A stretch of DNA of 64,000 nt from Stieleria marina (lineage in GTDB: Bacteria; Planctomycetota; Planctomycetia; Pirellulales; Pirellulaceae): contig CP036526.1 in the NCBI GenBank assembly GCA_007741555.1, positions 4,960,001-5,024,000 of the forward strand, in the 5' to 3' direction. This document shows, in pieces, positions 1-9,278 of this stretch (positions are counted from its first letter, which is position 1; each line of letters starts with the position of its first letter). The notes under the pieces are model-generated. The model saw nothing but the letters and a program-made list of their open reading frames with translations. It was not told where the DNA came from and searched no databases. The position numbers and the translations under genes were made by a program.

Positions 1-47
1 GGTGCTTCGCTCACCCAGCGTTGCTTACCAGCGCTGCTATAACAATC

Positions 48-69
48 CCGCGGGCCTCACGGCCCGCGG
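48..69 (-). terminator. GC-rich hairpin downstream of the GH16 gene
   Basis: A perfect 9-bp stem (CCGCGGGCC / GGCCCGCGG) encloses the 4-nt loop TCAC. It lies 22 bp past the stop codon of the minus-strand GH16 gene. No T-tract follows on the minus strand, so it may be a transcript-end stabiliser or an incomplete terminator rather than a classical intrinsic one. Confidence 0.45.
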
Positions 70-91
70 CTCGCCATGTCGCTTCGCGTTC

Positions 92-1159
92 TTAATTCTG
101 TTTTTGATAGACGCGGACGTAGTCGACCATCGCTCGTGACATTTCACGCGTCTCTTTGGTGTCCGATACAAACGGTCCTTCTGTGCGACCGTCACCTTGG
201 TTGGGATCCCACGAATTGGGTTTAAACTCCAACGTCAGCAGCATCATCATGTCGACTGGGTCGGTCGGGATGTTGTCAGTAAACGTGTAGTACAGTTTTC
301 CATCGACGTAACACTTCATGGAATCAGTCGACCATTCCAAACCGTAGACGTGATACTTGTCGTCGTTAACGTCGACGTACTCTTGCGGGCGTGGACGCGA
401 AGCTGCATTAAATTGTTCGGATTTCGAAGCGTCTTTCTTGCCCCAGTGATTGGCAACGTTAAAACAGTGGCTCATGTAGTCCGGTTTGCCTTTAACAATC
501 TCGACGATATCAACTTCCGACCCGTTGGCGGGATCGTCGTTGTAGGCGCGTGTCTCGGTGAACAACCAAAATGCGAACCAGGTCGAATAGCCAACCACTT
601 GGTCGCTACGAACGCTCGCGCTGATGTAGATCGGTCCGTCTGTCGGACTAACGAACTTTCCAGCCCACTTGGCGTTGTTGGGTTCCGTGCTGTCCCATTT
701 CTCCGGATAGCCGGACAACAAGTACGCCGCGTTCACGCGAGGCCCGTGCTCGTTCTCCTTCGTCTTGTCACAAACAATTCGCATGACAAGCTGGCCCGCT
801 CCGTTGAGCACATGATTGCCTGACTTGGTGCTGTACATCCAAGCGGACTCTTCGGTCGGGCCCGACCAGCGGAGCCCCTTGGCTTCATTCGCCTTAAATG
901 CTTCGGGATCATAACCAAGCATCGGATACCATTTTTCTGGCACTCCTTTGCCCGCGAATTCATCCGCCCACGAAAGCCGCCACTTCCCGGGTGGAACCCA
1001 AGCAGGTGCGTCAGCACCGGATTCATTAAGAGCCGTACCGGACGGAGTGACAGAGACGGCCGCGGTTTCATTGGCATCTTGCGCGCAGTTGACTGACGGT
1101 TTCAGTACAACGAACGACAAAGCCGCAAGGGACAGCACTGCGAGTTTTCTAAGAGCCAT
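92..1159 (-). CDS. Secreted GH16-family glycoside hydrolase (agarase/carrageenase/laminarinase type)
   Basis: A 355-residue protein with an N-terminal signal peptide (hydrophobic stretch about residues 6-19). The GH16 catalytic signature E-V-D-I-V-E is at residues 215-220. E215 would be the nucleophile and E220 the acid/base. The six-residue form with a bulge is that of laminarinases, agarases and carrageenases rather than plant xyloglucan transferases. Aromatic residues around 100-110 and 190-200 (W, F, Y rich) suit a carbohydrate cleft. The family retains configuration while cutting beta-1,3 or beta-1,4 glucans or galactans. The exact substrate cannot be read from sequence, but sulfatases elsewhere in the window point to algal polysaccharides. 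The ATG start at 1159 is directly followed by the signal peptide. It appears monocistronic. Confidence 0.88.
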   Translation of the reverse strand: MALRKLAVLSLAALSFVVLKPSVNCAQDANETAAVSVTPSGTALNESGADAPAWVPPGKWRLSWADEFAGKGVPEKWYPMLGYDPEAFKANEAKGLRWSGPTEESAWMYSTKSGNHVLNGAGQLVMRIVCDKTKENEHGPRVNAAYLLSGYPEKWDSTEPNNAKWAGKFVSPTDGPIYISASVRSDQVVGYSTWFAFWLFTETRAYNDDPANGSEVDIVEIVKGKPDYMSHCFNVANHWGKKDASKSEQFNAASRPRPQEYVDVNDDKYHVYGLEWSTDSMKCYVDGKLYYTFTDNIPTDPVDMMMLLTLEFKPNSWDPNQGDGRTEGPFVSDTKETREMSRAMVDYVRVYQKQN

Positions 1160-1235
1160 GATCGCTTGATTGGGAGAGGCGAAGAAGATTGAGACAACGC
1201 CTGGATGGGAGACCGATCACTGGATCGCTGTCAAA

Positions 1236-1270
1236 GCAAAAAGGCACCACCGCGTATGCAGTGATGCCTT
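1236..1270 (-). terminator. Intrinsic terminator of the PEP-CTERM gene
   Basis: On the minus strand AAGGCATCAC pairs with GTGGTGCCTT (10 bp, one G-T wobble) around a 10-nt loop. The right arm runs into a T-run (CCTTTTTGC). It lies about 40 bp past the stop of the PEP-CTERM gene, which fits a Rho-independent terminator. Confidence 0.7.
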
Positions 1271-1311
1271 CTAGGTATATGAACGAACGTCAAACCGTTT
1301 GCTCTAGTCAA

Positions 1312-1989
1312 TTACTTTCGGCGACGACGCACGACGAAACCAAGTCCAGCAAAACCGAGCAGAGCAAAGGAAGAAGGCTCCGGCACCGCAGTAATCGTAA
1401 AATTGTCAACGTAAATCGTAGCACTTGAATAACCAGAACTGTTGTTGATTCCAAGGAAGATCTTCCCACCACTGGCGGTTCCTTGGTAGTGCAAGTTGCC
1501 ATCAGAATTGTTCGCCTCTGGACTTCCGTTGGCCGCATTAACAATTTGATAGGTGATCGTTTCAAACGACTGAGAACCAGCGCTCGGAACACTCAAAAAT
1601 TCGTTCTCTCTCGAAAACGTTCCTGGCTCGGCTGCTCCGTTCGAATCCGACTGAAGGATTGCAGCGGACTGGTAAAACCCTGGACCTCCGACCTGATCGT
1701 CGGCAACTACAAAGACGTCGAAAGAAATCGTGCCGCCACTAGATTGAGCTTGGGCCAATTCCATTCCAATCGCTGAAGCAGCTGCAAAATTCAGCTGCGC
1801 TGCCGCTGCGTCGTCACCGCCGTCAGTCGTTATTCTAAGACTGCCACCGTTAAAAGCATCTTGAGTGACAGAGCTTCCACTATTCAAAACAAAACCCTCA
1901 GTGTCCGCGTCAAAATCCAAGACGACGGCAGCTTGTGCGCTGAAACACAAAGTAAAGATCAGGGAAACGGTTACGAGACTGCGAAACAT
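1312..1989 (-). CDS. PEP-CTERM sorting-domain protein
   Basis: A 225-residue secreted protein. Residues 1-20 are a signal peptide ending in A-Q-A. The C-terminus has the PEP-CTERM signal in order: V-P-E-P at 202-205, a hydrophobic helix around 207-220, then the basic tail R-R-R-R-K at 221-225. In known systems an exosortase (EpsH/XrtA type) processes this tail, and such proteins often accompany exopolysaccharide production. The middle (about 25-195) is rich in Gly, Ser, Asp and Asn and resembles a beta-sandwich. No catalytic motif is seen. No exosortase gene is in this window. The sorting signal is clear; the function is unknown. Confidence 0.85.
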   Translation of the reverse strand: MFRSLVTVSLIFTLCFSAQAAVVLDFDADTEGFVLNSGSSVTQDAFNGGSLRITTDGGDDAAAAQLNFAAASAIGMELAQAQSSGGTISFDVFVVADDQVGGPGFYQSAAILQSDSNGAAEPGTFSRENEFLSVPSAGSQSFETITYQIVNAANGSPEANNSDGNLHYQGTASGGKIFLGINNSSGYSSATIYVDNFTITAVPEPSSFALLGFAGLGFVVRRRRK

Positions 1990-2283
1990 CTTTAGTACCT
2001 AAATGCGTATGTACACGTACGTCGGATGTTCAGGTTACTTCGATCGACCTATATGTCAATCGTAACTTAATGAAAAGAAATTCCATGGCGGGGCGTGCCT
2101 GCCATCCTACAGAGCCGATCGATCGAATTGACTAAAACAGAAACAATCAAACTTGCGATTTCTCCCTGGTTCTTATGGCTCTAAGAGGCTTCTCCATTCC
2201 ACGCTTGGCAATCAACACTTAGCGGTGCGTCTTTTCGATGGGAGCGAGGTCACTAGAGCTCAAGTCGCTGCTAACCAAAAGAC
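1990..2283. other. Intergenic gap with no recognised gene
   Basis: About 294 bp lie between the start of the PEP-CTERM gene and the stop of adenine deaminase. It should hold the promoter of the PEP-CTERM gene. No RNA gene, repeat or convincing ORF was seen. Confidence 0.5.
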
Positions 2284-3963
2284 TCACACAAAATTAAAAT
2301 AATCACCGTCAAACAGTCCCCTGTCGCTTAGCTTCAGAGAGGGGATTACCAACAGCGACATGAACGACAATGTCATGAATGGTGATGTCAGCACGCTACC
2401 GCAGACTTCTTTTGCGAAGCGATCGATGCTGTCGTACTCCTCTGCGACCGTGAATGCATCTTGCGAGCTGATGATACCTGCGACGGATAGCGGGAGCGCT
2501 GCAAATTGGTCGACTGCGACCGCCGAGATCCCGCCTTGTTGGTCGATGATTTTGTTCACCGCTGCAGTCAAACTTTCGTCATCGACTCCTACCGCTACAA
2601 TGTTGTGCGAATCGTGAGCGACGCATGAAGCGATCGCCCCTTGCTTCATACCGAATCCGTGAATCCAAGCCACCGCTGGACGGGATGCCTGGTAACGATT
2701 GACCACCGTCAGTTTCAACACGTCCCGTTCGTGGTCAGCTACGATTTCGTCGCCGACGATTCGCAGCGGCACGCTCACTCGCTCGGTCACCAATGAACCG
2801 TCGATCGCACGAATGACATCGACCATCGTACTGCGATGCTCCTGCGCGCTATCCATTTCACCGACGGCAGCAATTGAACGAAAACTGATCGCCGTTTGTC
2901 GCTTGCAATTGAAACGATTGATTGGCTCAACTGGCACCGAAGCGATCAATGCCTGGCCATCTTGAGCGACAGCGGTTCCGTTGATGACGGTCGATCGCAC
3001 GCTCCAATTGTGCAGATCATCGACAACGACAAAATCGGCCACATCGCCTTCACGAAGTTGCCCTACGTCCAGTTGATAATGCTGGATCGGATTTAGGCAA
3101 GCGATTTGCAGTACGTCGAACAAGTCGTATCCCAACGCAATGGATCGCGCGACGATCTGGTTGATGTGCCCGACGGCTAAGTCGTTAGGATGCTTGTCGT
3201 CGGAGCAGAACATGACTTGGCTGGGTGACTGCCGGATCAATGGATGGAGGGCATCGAAGTTCTTCGCCGCACTCCCCTCGCGAATCAAGATCTTCATGCC
3301 TTGATCAAGTTTATACGTAGCCTCATTCAGCGTCGTGCATTCATGGTCGGTCGAGATCCCCGCGGCGATGTACGCGTCGGCCGCTTCACCAGTCAGTCCA
3401 GGAGCATGACCATCGACCGGCTTTCCAGCCGCTTTGGCCGCAGCGATTTTGGCCATGACTTGTGGATCGCCCGAAAGAACACCGGGAAAGTTCATCATTT
3501 CGGCTAAATAGTGAATGTCGTCACGAGCGAGCAACTGGCTGATGGATTCTACATCGATCTCCGCCCCGGCCGTTTCAAAACACGTCGCTGGAACACAACT
3601 TGGTGCCCCGAAGTAACATTTCAACGGAACTTGGTTGGCATTGTCGATCATAAAATCGATGCCCTGGACTCCCATTACATTGGCAATCTCGTGCGGGTCG
3701 GTGACCACTGCCACGGTGCCATGCCGAGTCGCCAACCGTGCGAATTCGCTTGGCACCAGCATCGAACTTTCGATGTGAATGTGAGCGTCGATGAAACCGG
3801 GCAAGACATACGGCAGCTTTTCGTCGACCGTCTTTCCGAGCGTTTCAATCGATTTGATGCGTCCGTCGGATACACTGATCCGTGCGGGAGAAATTCTTCG
3901 GCTAACAATGTCGATTTGGTTGGCAATCAATTGCACTTCTTCAGTCCTTTCCTTGCTGGTCAT
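2284..3963 (-). CDS. ade: Adenine deaminase
   Basis: Hydrolyses adenine to hypoxanthine plus ammonia in purine salvage, as a metal-dependent amidohydrolase. With the ATG at 3963 it is 559 residues, close to the usual AdeC length. The metal-binding H-x-H of the first barrel strand is seen as P-G-F-I-D-A-H-I-H-I-E (H61, H63). Further family motifs are T-D-P-H-E, G-H-A-P-G and C-S-D-D-K-H. The reading frame stays open to 4029, but the extra 22 residues are not family-like and would overlap the divergent guanine deaminase, so the 3963 start (M-T-S-K-E) is preferred. With that start only 30 bp separate the two divergent start codons. Confidence 0.92.
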   Translation of the reverse strand: MTSKERTEEVQLIANQIDIVSRRISPARISVSDGRIKSIETLGKTVDEKLPYVLPGFIDAHIHIESSMLVPSEFARLATRHGTVAVVTDPHEIANVMGVQGIDFMIDNANQVPLKCYFGAPSCVPATCFETAGAEIDVESISQLLARDDIHYLAEMMNFPGVLSGDPQVMAKIAAAKAAGKPVDGHAPGLTGEAADAYIAAGISTDHECTTLNEATYKLDQGMKILIREGSAAKNFDALHPLIRQSPSQVMFCSDDKHPNDLAVGHINQIVARSIALGYDLFDVLQIACLNPIQHYQLDVGQLREGDVADFVVVDDLHNWSVRSTVINGTAVAQDGQALIASVPVEPINRFNCKRQTAISFRSIAAVGEMDSAQEHRSTMVDVIRAIDGSLVTERVSVPLRIVGDEIVADHERDVLKLTVVNRYQASRPAVAWIHGFGMKQGAIASCVAHDSHNIVAVGVDDESLTAAVNKIIDQQGGISAVAVDQFAALPLSVAGIISSQDAFTVAEEYDSIDRFAKEVCGSVLTSPFMTLSFMSLLVIPSLKLSDRGLFDGDYFNFV

Positions 3964-3993
3964 CCCAAGTATACCGATACGCCCCCCGACGCA

Positions 3994-5235
3994 ATGCGAG
4001 ACACTTTGATGCAAATCCTTGGCGGACAACTTCTCCTCAACGACGATGGCGACCGTGCACGCATCGCCCCGGGTTTTGTTCGCATCGAAGGCCAGCAGAT
4101 TACCGAGGTCGTGGAAGGTGAAATCCCGTCGTCACTGGATTTTGGCGGACCAAATGCACTCATTGCTCCCGGCTTCATTGACACGCATTTGCATTTGCCA
4201 CAATTCGACATGATCGGCGCTCATGGCATGCCACTGCTGCAATGGCTGAGCGATGTCACTTTTCCAGCCGAGCAGAAATGGTCAAACGTGGATTTCGCAC
4301 GATCGATGACCCGTCAAGCTCTACAGCAATGCGCAAACGTTGGCACTACCGGCATCTGCGCCTACGCGACGGTCCATCACCCGAGCACACTGGCGGCGTT
4401 GGATGAAGCAACCATGTTCGGTATGCGAGGCGTCATTGGCCAAGTGCTGATGAATCGCAATGCCCCCGAAAACCTGTGTCGTGAAAGCAAGCAGTTGATC
4501 GACGAAGCAGCCGCGACGATCCAAGCCTATCCGCCGCACGGGCGAATGGCCGCAGCAATCACACCTCGTTTTGCCGTGTCGTGTTCCAGCGACTTACTGT
4601 CGGCAGCGGGCACACTGGCTTCCCAAACCAGAGCGATGATCCAAACCCATATTGCCGAAACCAAAGCCGAATGCGAGCTGGTCAACGATCTGTTCGATGG
4701 GGTCGACTATGTCAACGTCTACCAGCAATCCTACTTACTGACCGAAAGAACGGTGCTTGGTCACGGGATTCACCTAAGCCCACAGGATCGCATCAATCTC
4801 CGTGACAGCGGTTCGGTGGTGGCCCACTGCCCGACCGCAAATTCGTTTTTACGATCGGGAGCGATGGATCGCAGATCTTTAGTTGATGATGGCGTCAGGA
4901 TCGCGTTGGGAAGCGATATCGGTGCGGGCTACGAACGCAGCATGGTCCGCGTGGGCCGAGCCATGATCGAAACGGCATCCTCTCGAGGTAACGTGTTCCC
5001 ATCTGCCGCTCAGGCTTGGCATCAAATCACGGCTGGAAATGCGGATGCGATGGGCTGGTCGGATTCGGGGCGTCTGGCCGTGGGCAGGCCGGCGGACCTT
5101 GTTGTCATTGCCCCTGACATTCCCTGGACGAGCGGCGATGTTGATCCGCTGGCCATGCTGATGTTCGCATGGGACGACCGCTGGATCAAACAAACGTTTC
5201 TGCACGGCCGCAAAGCAACCGAAACGCAATCATAA
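3994..5235 (+). CDS. guaD: Guanine deaminase
   Basis: Hydrolyses guanine to xanthine and ammonia; an amidohydrolase with a single Zn site. It is 413 residues from the ATG at 3994, with an alternative ATG at 4009. The zinc ligands fit the family: H65 and H67 in T-H-L-H-L-P-Q, H219 in T-H-I-A-E-T, H257 in G-H-G-I-H, and D308 in G-S-D-I-G-A-G. The order and spacing match guanine deaminases. The open frame extends upstream to 3511, but that part is antisense to adenine deaminase and has no family similarity. Divergent pairing with adenine deaminase makes a compact purine-salvage locus, probably sharing a control region. Confidence 0.92.
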   Translation: MRDTLMQILGGQLLLNDDGDRARIAPGFVRIEGQQITEVVEGEIPSSLDFGGPNALIAPGFIDTHLHLPQFDMIGAHGMPLLQWLSDVTFPAEQKWSNVDFARSMTRQALQQCANVGTTGICAYATVHHPSTLAALDEATMFGMRGVIGQVLMNRNAPENLCRESKQLIDEAAATIQAYPPHGRMAAAITPRFAVSCSSDLLSAAGTLASQTRAMIQTHIAETKAECELVNDLFDGVDYVNVYQQSYLLTERTVLGHGIHLSPQDRINLRDSGSVVAHCPTANSFLRSGAMDRRSLVDDGVRIALGSDIGAGYERSMVRVGRAMIETASSRGNVFPSAAQAWHQITAGNADAMGWSDSGRLAVGRPADLVVIAPDIPWTSGDVDPLAMLMFAWDDRWIKQTFLHGRKATETQS

Positions 5236-5266
5236 AGAGCCGCAGTCTCTCGTTCGCCATCGCACA

Positions 5267-5412
5267 TCAGCCGCTGGCGCTAGCCACGGGCATTTATCCA
5301 ATCCCCACGCATTGCTCGACCGGAAAGCACTAACGCCGAACTTGTTAGATCCAAATTCATTGCAGACATTCGCAATGCCGCAAAAAGGCCCGTGGCTAGC
5401 GCCAGCGGCTGA
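5267..5412. repeat. Inverted-repeat element, copy 1 (perfect 25-bp arms)
   Basis: The 25-bp arm at 5267-5291 (starting TCAGCCGCTGGCGC) is the exact reverse complement of 5388-5412, with 96 bp between. A second element with the same arm family is at 11833-11981. The loop has no open frame of note. It resembles a dispersed, non-coding miniature repeat of the genome. The transcript of the upstream guanine deaminase could fold here. Confidence 0.85.
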
Positions 5413-5504
5413 CGATGCTTACGGCACCAATGGACTCGCAAGCGGCTATAATTTGGCTCGAGTCTGCAGAAAACACTCACCACCCCAACCACAATCAATC
5501 CCAA

Positions 5505-6161
5505 ATGCAACGTTCCACTCTATTGCCACTCGCCACTGTTTTCGTGCTCGCGTCGGCGATGCCTTTGGTAGCCGATCAACCCGGCAAAGCGATTTTCCAA
5601 GATGATTTTGAAAACGGCACGGACCGTTGGGAAATGCTTGACCCGATGACTTGGAAACTAGCCGAACGCGACGGCAACAAAACGATTGAGATTACCGAGC
5701 GATCCAGCAAGTACAAACCGCCGGTTCGTAGCCCGGGCCACGTCGCCTTGATCAAAGATATTGCCGCGAGCAGTTTTGAAATTACATTTCGCGTTCGGAG
5801 CACCAAAGACACGGGCAACCACCGTGACTGTTGCGTGTTTTTTAACTACATCGACGACCAGCACTTTTACTATGTGCACTTGGGCGCCAAGCCGGATCCG
5901 CACAGCGGGCAGATCATGATCGTCAACGAAGCTCCGCGGAAAGCCATGACCACGAACGAGCGGCTAACACCTTGGGACGACGAATGGCATGACGTCAAAG
6001 TCAGCCGCGATGTCGATTCCGGCGAGATTCGCGTCTACTTTGACGACATGCAGAAACCACACATGCTGGTCACAGACAAAACCTTCAACAAAGGCCGAAT
6101 TGGAATTGGTTCGTTCGACGATCTGAATGAATTTGATGATGTCGTGGTTAGGACGCTCTGA
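5505..6161 (+). CDS. Secreted LamG/DUF1080-like beta-sandwich protein
   Basis: The ATG at 5505 gives 218 residues with a clear signal peptide (M-Q-R-S-T-L-L-P-L ... V-A-D). The rest resembles the concanavalin/laminin-G-like fold of planctomycete '3-keto-disaccharide hydrolase' (DUF1080-type) proteins: F-Q-D-D-F-E near the start of the mature chain, alternating strands, and F-D-D-V-V-V at the C-terminus. Such proteins are exported and thought to bind or cut sugars. No catalytic residue can be assigned. The open frame extends up to 5415, but that stretch runs directly out of the inverted repeat and lacks protein character. A second protein of this kind is at 13281-13982. Confidence 0.72.
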   Translation: MQRSTLLPLATVFVLASAMPLVADQPGKAIFQDDFENGTDRWEMLDPMTWKLAERDGNKTIEITERSSKYKPPVRSPGHVALIKDIAASSFEITFRVRSTKDTGNHRDCCVFFNYIDDQHFYYVHLGAKPDPHSGQIMIVNEAPRKAMTTNERLTPWDDEWHDVKVSRDVDSGEIRVYFDDMQKPHMLVTDKTFNKGRIGIGSFDDLNEFDDVVVRTL

Positions 6162-6164
6162 GCG

Positions 6165-7199
6165 CTAGGTCAGTTTCTTGATCCAACCGTGGCCGTTCGC
6201 CTCGGTGCCTCGCTGAACGCTAACCAGTGCCTTACGCAGTCGCTGCGTATTGGGGCCGGTTTCGCCGCCGGACAACGTGTATTCTTTTTCGTTATGGATC
6301 ATCGTGCCAACGCCGGCCAATACGGCGGCGGTCCCCGACAACGCTGCTTCGCCGTGCTGCGTCCATTTCAATAGATCATCGACGCAGAAATCTTTTTCTT
6401 GGATCTCGTAACCAAGATCTCGTCCGATCTGCAGCACAGAGTCTCGTGTAACGCCGTGCAAAAAACTGTCGCAAAGCGGTTTGGTGATGATCGTTTTATC
6501 GTCGATCAGCACAAAGTTCGACGCGCCGGTTTCCTGCACATCCGAATCAGGGCAAAACAATATCTGGTCCGTCCCCCATTTGTCGCGGGCGTCCAGCGTG
6601 ATCCCTAGCGCCGACGCGTAGTTGGCTCCCGTTTTGACTTTGCCGAATTGGCTGGTCGTGCGAGCCGATTCCTGAATCAACAATCGCAGCGCACGATCTC
6701 CTGCTGCAAAATAGTCACCGACGGGCGATGCCATTACGTACAGAACAGCGGACTCGCTTGGCCTGGCTGCTGCGCCGATGTTGGTGTCTGTCCCAAGCAA
6801 AATTGGACGCAGATACAGCGTGCCTGGTGCGGGCGGAATGTCGGCCATCGCGTCCATGACTGTCGCGACCAACATCTCCATCAATTCGTCGCGATCGGGG
6901 ATGGGAAGCCGCAGCACGGCCGCACTTTGTTGCATACGTTGGATGTGCCGGTCCGGACGAAACAACGCGATCGAATCGTCGTCCCAACGGTACGCCTTGA
7001 GACCTTCAAAACAGGAACTGCCATAATGCAAACAGTGCGCGCCGGGGTGGAGCCGAAAATCATTCATCGGAATCAATCCACCCGATTTCCAGCCGCCATC
7101 TTCAAAACGAGAGATCGCGATTCTGTCCGCCAAGACGCTGCCAAAGGGACTTAACTGCGGAAGATCCTCGGCTGTGTAACGCCAACTTTTTGAATTCAT
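6165..7199 (-). CDS. ilvE: Branched-chain amino acid aminotransferase
   Basis: PLP enzyme that transaminates Leu, Ile and Val with 2-oxoglutarate; cytoplasmic. It is 344 residues from the ATG at 7199 (M-N-S-K-S-W). The family order is seen: H-Y-G-S-S-C-F-E-G-L-K-A-Y near residue 58-70, the PLP lysine K189 in K-T-G-A-N-Y-A, and the phosphate-binding region Q-E-T-G-A-S-N-F. This is the class IV fold, BCAT2-like by length and motifs. The open frame extends to 7310, but those residues are not conserved. It converges on the gene ending at 6161 with only 3 bp between stops, so the two transcripts overlap or terminate bidirectionally. Confidence 0.92.
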   Translation of the reverse strand: MNSKSWRYTAEDLPQLSPFGSVLADRIAISRFEDGGWKSGGLIPMNDFRLHPGAHCLHYGSSCFEGLKAYRWDDDSIALFRPDRHIQRMQQSAAVLRLPIPDRDELMEMLVATVMDAMADIPPAPGTLYLRPILLGTDTNIGAAARPSESAVLYVMASPVGDYFAAGDRALRLLIQESARTTSQFGKVKTGANYASALGITLDARDKWGTDQILFCPDSDVQETGASNFVLIDDKTIITKPLCDSFLHGVTRDSVLQIGRDLGYEIQEKDFCVDDLLKWTQHGEAALSGTAAVLAGVGTMIHNEKEYTLSGGETGPNTQRLRKALVSVQRGTEANGHGWIKKLT

Positions 7200-7392
7200 C
7201 ACGGACTCGAATGGGAACTGGCTAGCTTGTCTTGCTCTACTGGCTAAAAAGACAGCTTCACTGCACGTTAGTTCGCACAAAAAATGCATCCATCCCAAAC
7301 GCCGCCGCAAAGCCGCCGATGAATATAGCCGAGCAGCCAGCCCTGGCGTAGTCCCGCATCACTTGAATCCAAGCTCACACGGCTCCAAGCGT

Positions 7393-8559
7393 CTAACTTT
7401 TCGCCAGAGCATTGCGTGCCATTTCGACGCGGCGTTTGGCTTCGCCCACTGTGTCAGCGGTGGCTGTCAGGTGTCCCATCTTGCGACCTTTCTTTGCCGT
7501 TTGCTTGCCATACAAGTGCAAATGCACACCGGGGACCGACAACGCGGCATTCCAATCGGGCGACACACCGTCGTCGCCCCACAAGTCGCCCAGCAGATTT
7601 GCCATCGCAGCGCCACCACCAATCAAATCCGTGCTGCCCAGATTCAAACCGCAAACCGCACGCACTTGTTGTTGAAACTGACTGACCTCCATCGCTTCGA
7701 TGGACAGATGCCCCGAATTATGAGGCCGGGGAGCGACTTCATTGACCATCAAAACACCGTCATCCAGCACAAACATTTCGACACATATCAGCCCCACGAC
7801 GTCCAAGGTTTGGGCGACCGACACGGCCACTTCCAACGCTCGCTTTTCCAACTCCGGTGACACGTTAGCGGGAACAGTGGTGACATCTAAAATGTGATTG
7901 CAGTGATCGTTTTCGAAGACCGGAAAACACTTCGTCCGTCCGTCCACCGTACGAGCCACCACGACGGACACTTCGCGGTCAAATTCGATGCACTTTTCGA
8001 CGATCCAAGAATCAGCCGATTCCCAAGGCACCGACGCGGCATCGGACTGCGTCGATACACGCTGCTGTCCTTTGCCGTCGTAACCACTGCGAGCCGTTTT
8101 GACGATCACCGGCCAGCCCAGGGTTTGCGAAGCGGCGATCAGCGAATCCGCATCACTGACTTCTGCAAACGGAGTGACGGGGACGGAAGCGTCGCGAAGC
8201 GTAGTTTTTTCGATCAACCGATCTTGCGCCGTCGCCAAGACGTTGGCACTGGGGTAAGTCGGTGCAAACTCGCTGCACTTGGCAATCATCTCCGCCGAAA
8301 GATTCTCGAACTCAAGTGTGATAACGTCGCATTGTTTTGCGAATCGCGTCACAGCGTCCGCGTTATCCAAACGACCAAAGACGCAGCGATGTGCCACCTG
8401 TGCAGCAGGTTCATTTTCGGCCGCACAGAACACCACGACTTCGTACCCCATCGAAGCGGCCGCGATTGCGAACATCCGTCCTAGCTGTCCGCCACCGACC
8501 ATTCCGATCGTTGCGGGCGGGAGAATGACGTGATCGGCTGAAACTTTCGGATTAGACAT
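7393..8559 (-). CDS. purK: N5-carboxyaminoimidazole ribonucleotide synthase
   Basis: ATP-grasp enzyme of de novo purine synthesis: AIR + bicarbonate + ATP gives N5-CAIR. It is 388 residues. The N-terminal dinucleotide-like motif G-M-V-G-G-G-Q-L-G-R-M is at about 19-29. The ATP-grasp core has P-V-I-V-K-T-A-R-S-G-Y-D-G-K-G-Q and later V-N-E-V-A-P-R-P-H-N-S-G-H, both hallmarks of PurK. The start is ATG at 8559. It lies 48 bp downstream of purE on the same strand, so the two are probably co-transcribed as purE-purK. Confidence 0.95.
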   Translation of the reverse strand: MSNPKVSADHVILPPATIGMVGGGQLGRMFAIAAASMGYEVVVFCAAENEPAAQVAHRCVFGRLDNADAVTRFAKQCDVITLEFENLSAEMIAKCSEFAPTYPSANVLATAQDRLIEKTTLRDASVPVTPFAEVSDADSLIAASQTLGWPVIVKTARSGYDGKGQQRVSTQSDAASVPWESADSWIVEKCIEFDREVSVVVARTVDGRTKCFPVFENDHCNHILDVTTVPANVSPELEKRALEVAVSVAQTLDVVGLICVEMFVLDDGVLMVNEVAPRPHNSGHLSIEAMEVSQFQQQVRAVCGLNLGSTDLIGGGAAMANLLGDLWGDDGVSPDWNAALSVPGVHLHLYGKQTAKKGRKMGHLTATADTVGEAKRRVEMARNALAKS

Positions 8560-8607
8560 GTTGAGTTGATTCGTTAGTTGGAGAGGCGATGGCGCCGCGT
8601 TTGCGTT

Positions 8608-9123
8608 TTATTCCAAGTCGGCGGAATCAAGCACATCTTGCGTTTGCTTCTGGACAAACGCATCAAGCCGCTGGGCAAGTTGATCATCGGCAAGCGACAG
8701 GATCCGTGCAGCGAAGATGCCCGCGTTTTTGGCGCCTGATTTGCCAATTGACATGGTCGCCACCGGGATACCACCGGGCATCTGGGCGATCGACAACAGA
8801 GAATCCAACCCCTGCAGTGCTCGGCTCTGAACAGGCACGCCGATCACAGGCAGGTTGGTCTCCGACGCGACCATGCCCGGCAAATGAGCCGCGCCGCCGG
8901 CACCGGCAATCACTACTTTCAAGCCACGGCCGGCCGCTGATCCTGCGTAATCGACCATCCGCTGCGGCGTCCGGTGTGCGGACACGACGTGTTTTTCGAA
9001 CGGAATGTCCAACGCCTGCAGTATCTCGCAAGCCGCTTGCATCGTTTCCCAATCACTACGCGAACCCATGATGACTCCCACCAGAGCATCAGTCGTTTCA
9101 AAGGCAGATTGCGACATAGACAT
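8608..9123 (-). CDS. purE: N5-CAIR mutase
   Basis: Converts N5-CAIR to CAIR, the step after PurK in purine synthesis. It is 171 residues from the ATG at 9123; a TTG at 9135 and another ATG at 9117 are alternatives. Class I PurE motifs are clear: [13 protein letters not shown], the catalytic H in V-V-S-A-H-R-T-P, and [11 protein letters not shown]. The C-terminal tail after A-A-R-I-L is slightly extended and acidic. It forms a two-gene unit with purK. Confidence 0.95.
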   Translation of the reverse strand: MSMSQSAFETTDALVGVIMGSRSDWETMQAACEILQALDIPFEKHVVSAHRTPQRMVDYAGSAAGRGLKVVIAGAGGAAHLPGMVASETNLPVIGVPVQSRALQGLDSLLSIAQMPGGIPVATMSIGKSGAKNAGIFAARILSLADDQLAQRLDAFVQKQTQDVLDSADLE

Positions 9124-9278
9124 TACGGAAATCAAGGAAGGAATTGGCTCGCATTTTTTAAGCCAGGAGCAGTGAATTGGCCAGACGGTGTGGCGTCGGC
9201 CCGCTGAAACTCAATCAAACTTGCAACCAGCACGCGTGCAGTAGGCGGCTCGATGCGCGATTGCGTACGCTGCGAAAA

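Noticed and set aside
197-823. 208-codon plus-strand ORF
   Set aside because: It is antisense to the GH16 gene, has no family features, and the GH16 motifs on the minus strand are clear.
1630-1650. GTTCGAATCC, resembling a tRNA T-loop
   Set aside because: It lies inside the PEP-CTERM coding region and no cloverleaf can be built around it.
3511-3993. Upstream extension of guanine deaminase
   Set aside because: Antisense to adenine deaminase; no amidohydrolase similarity; the conserved N-terminus begins near 3994.
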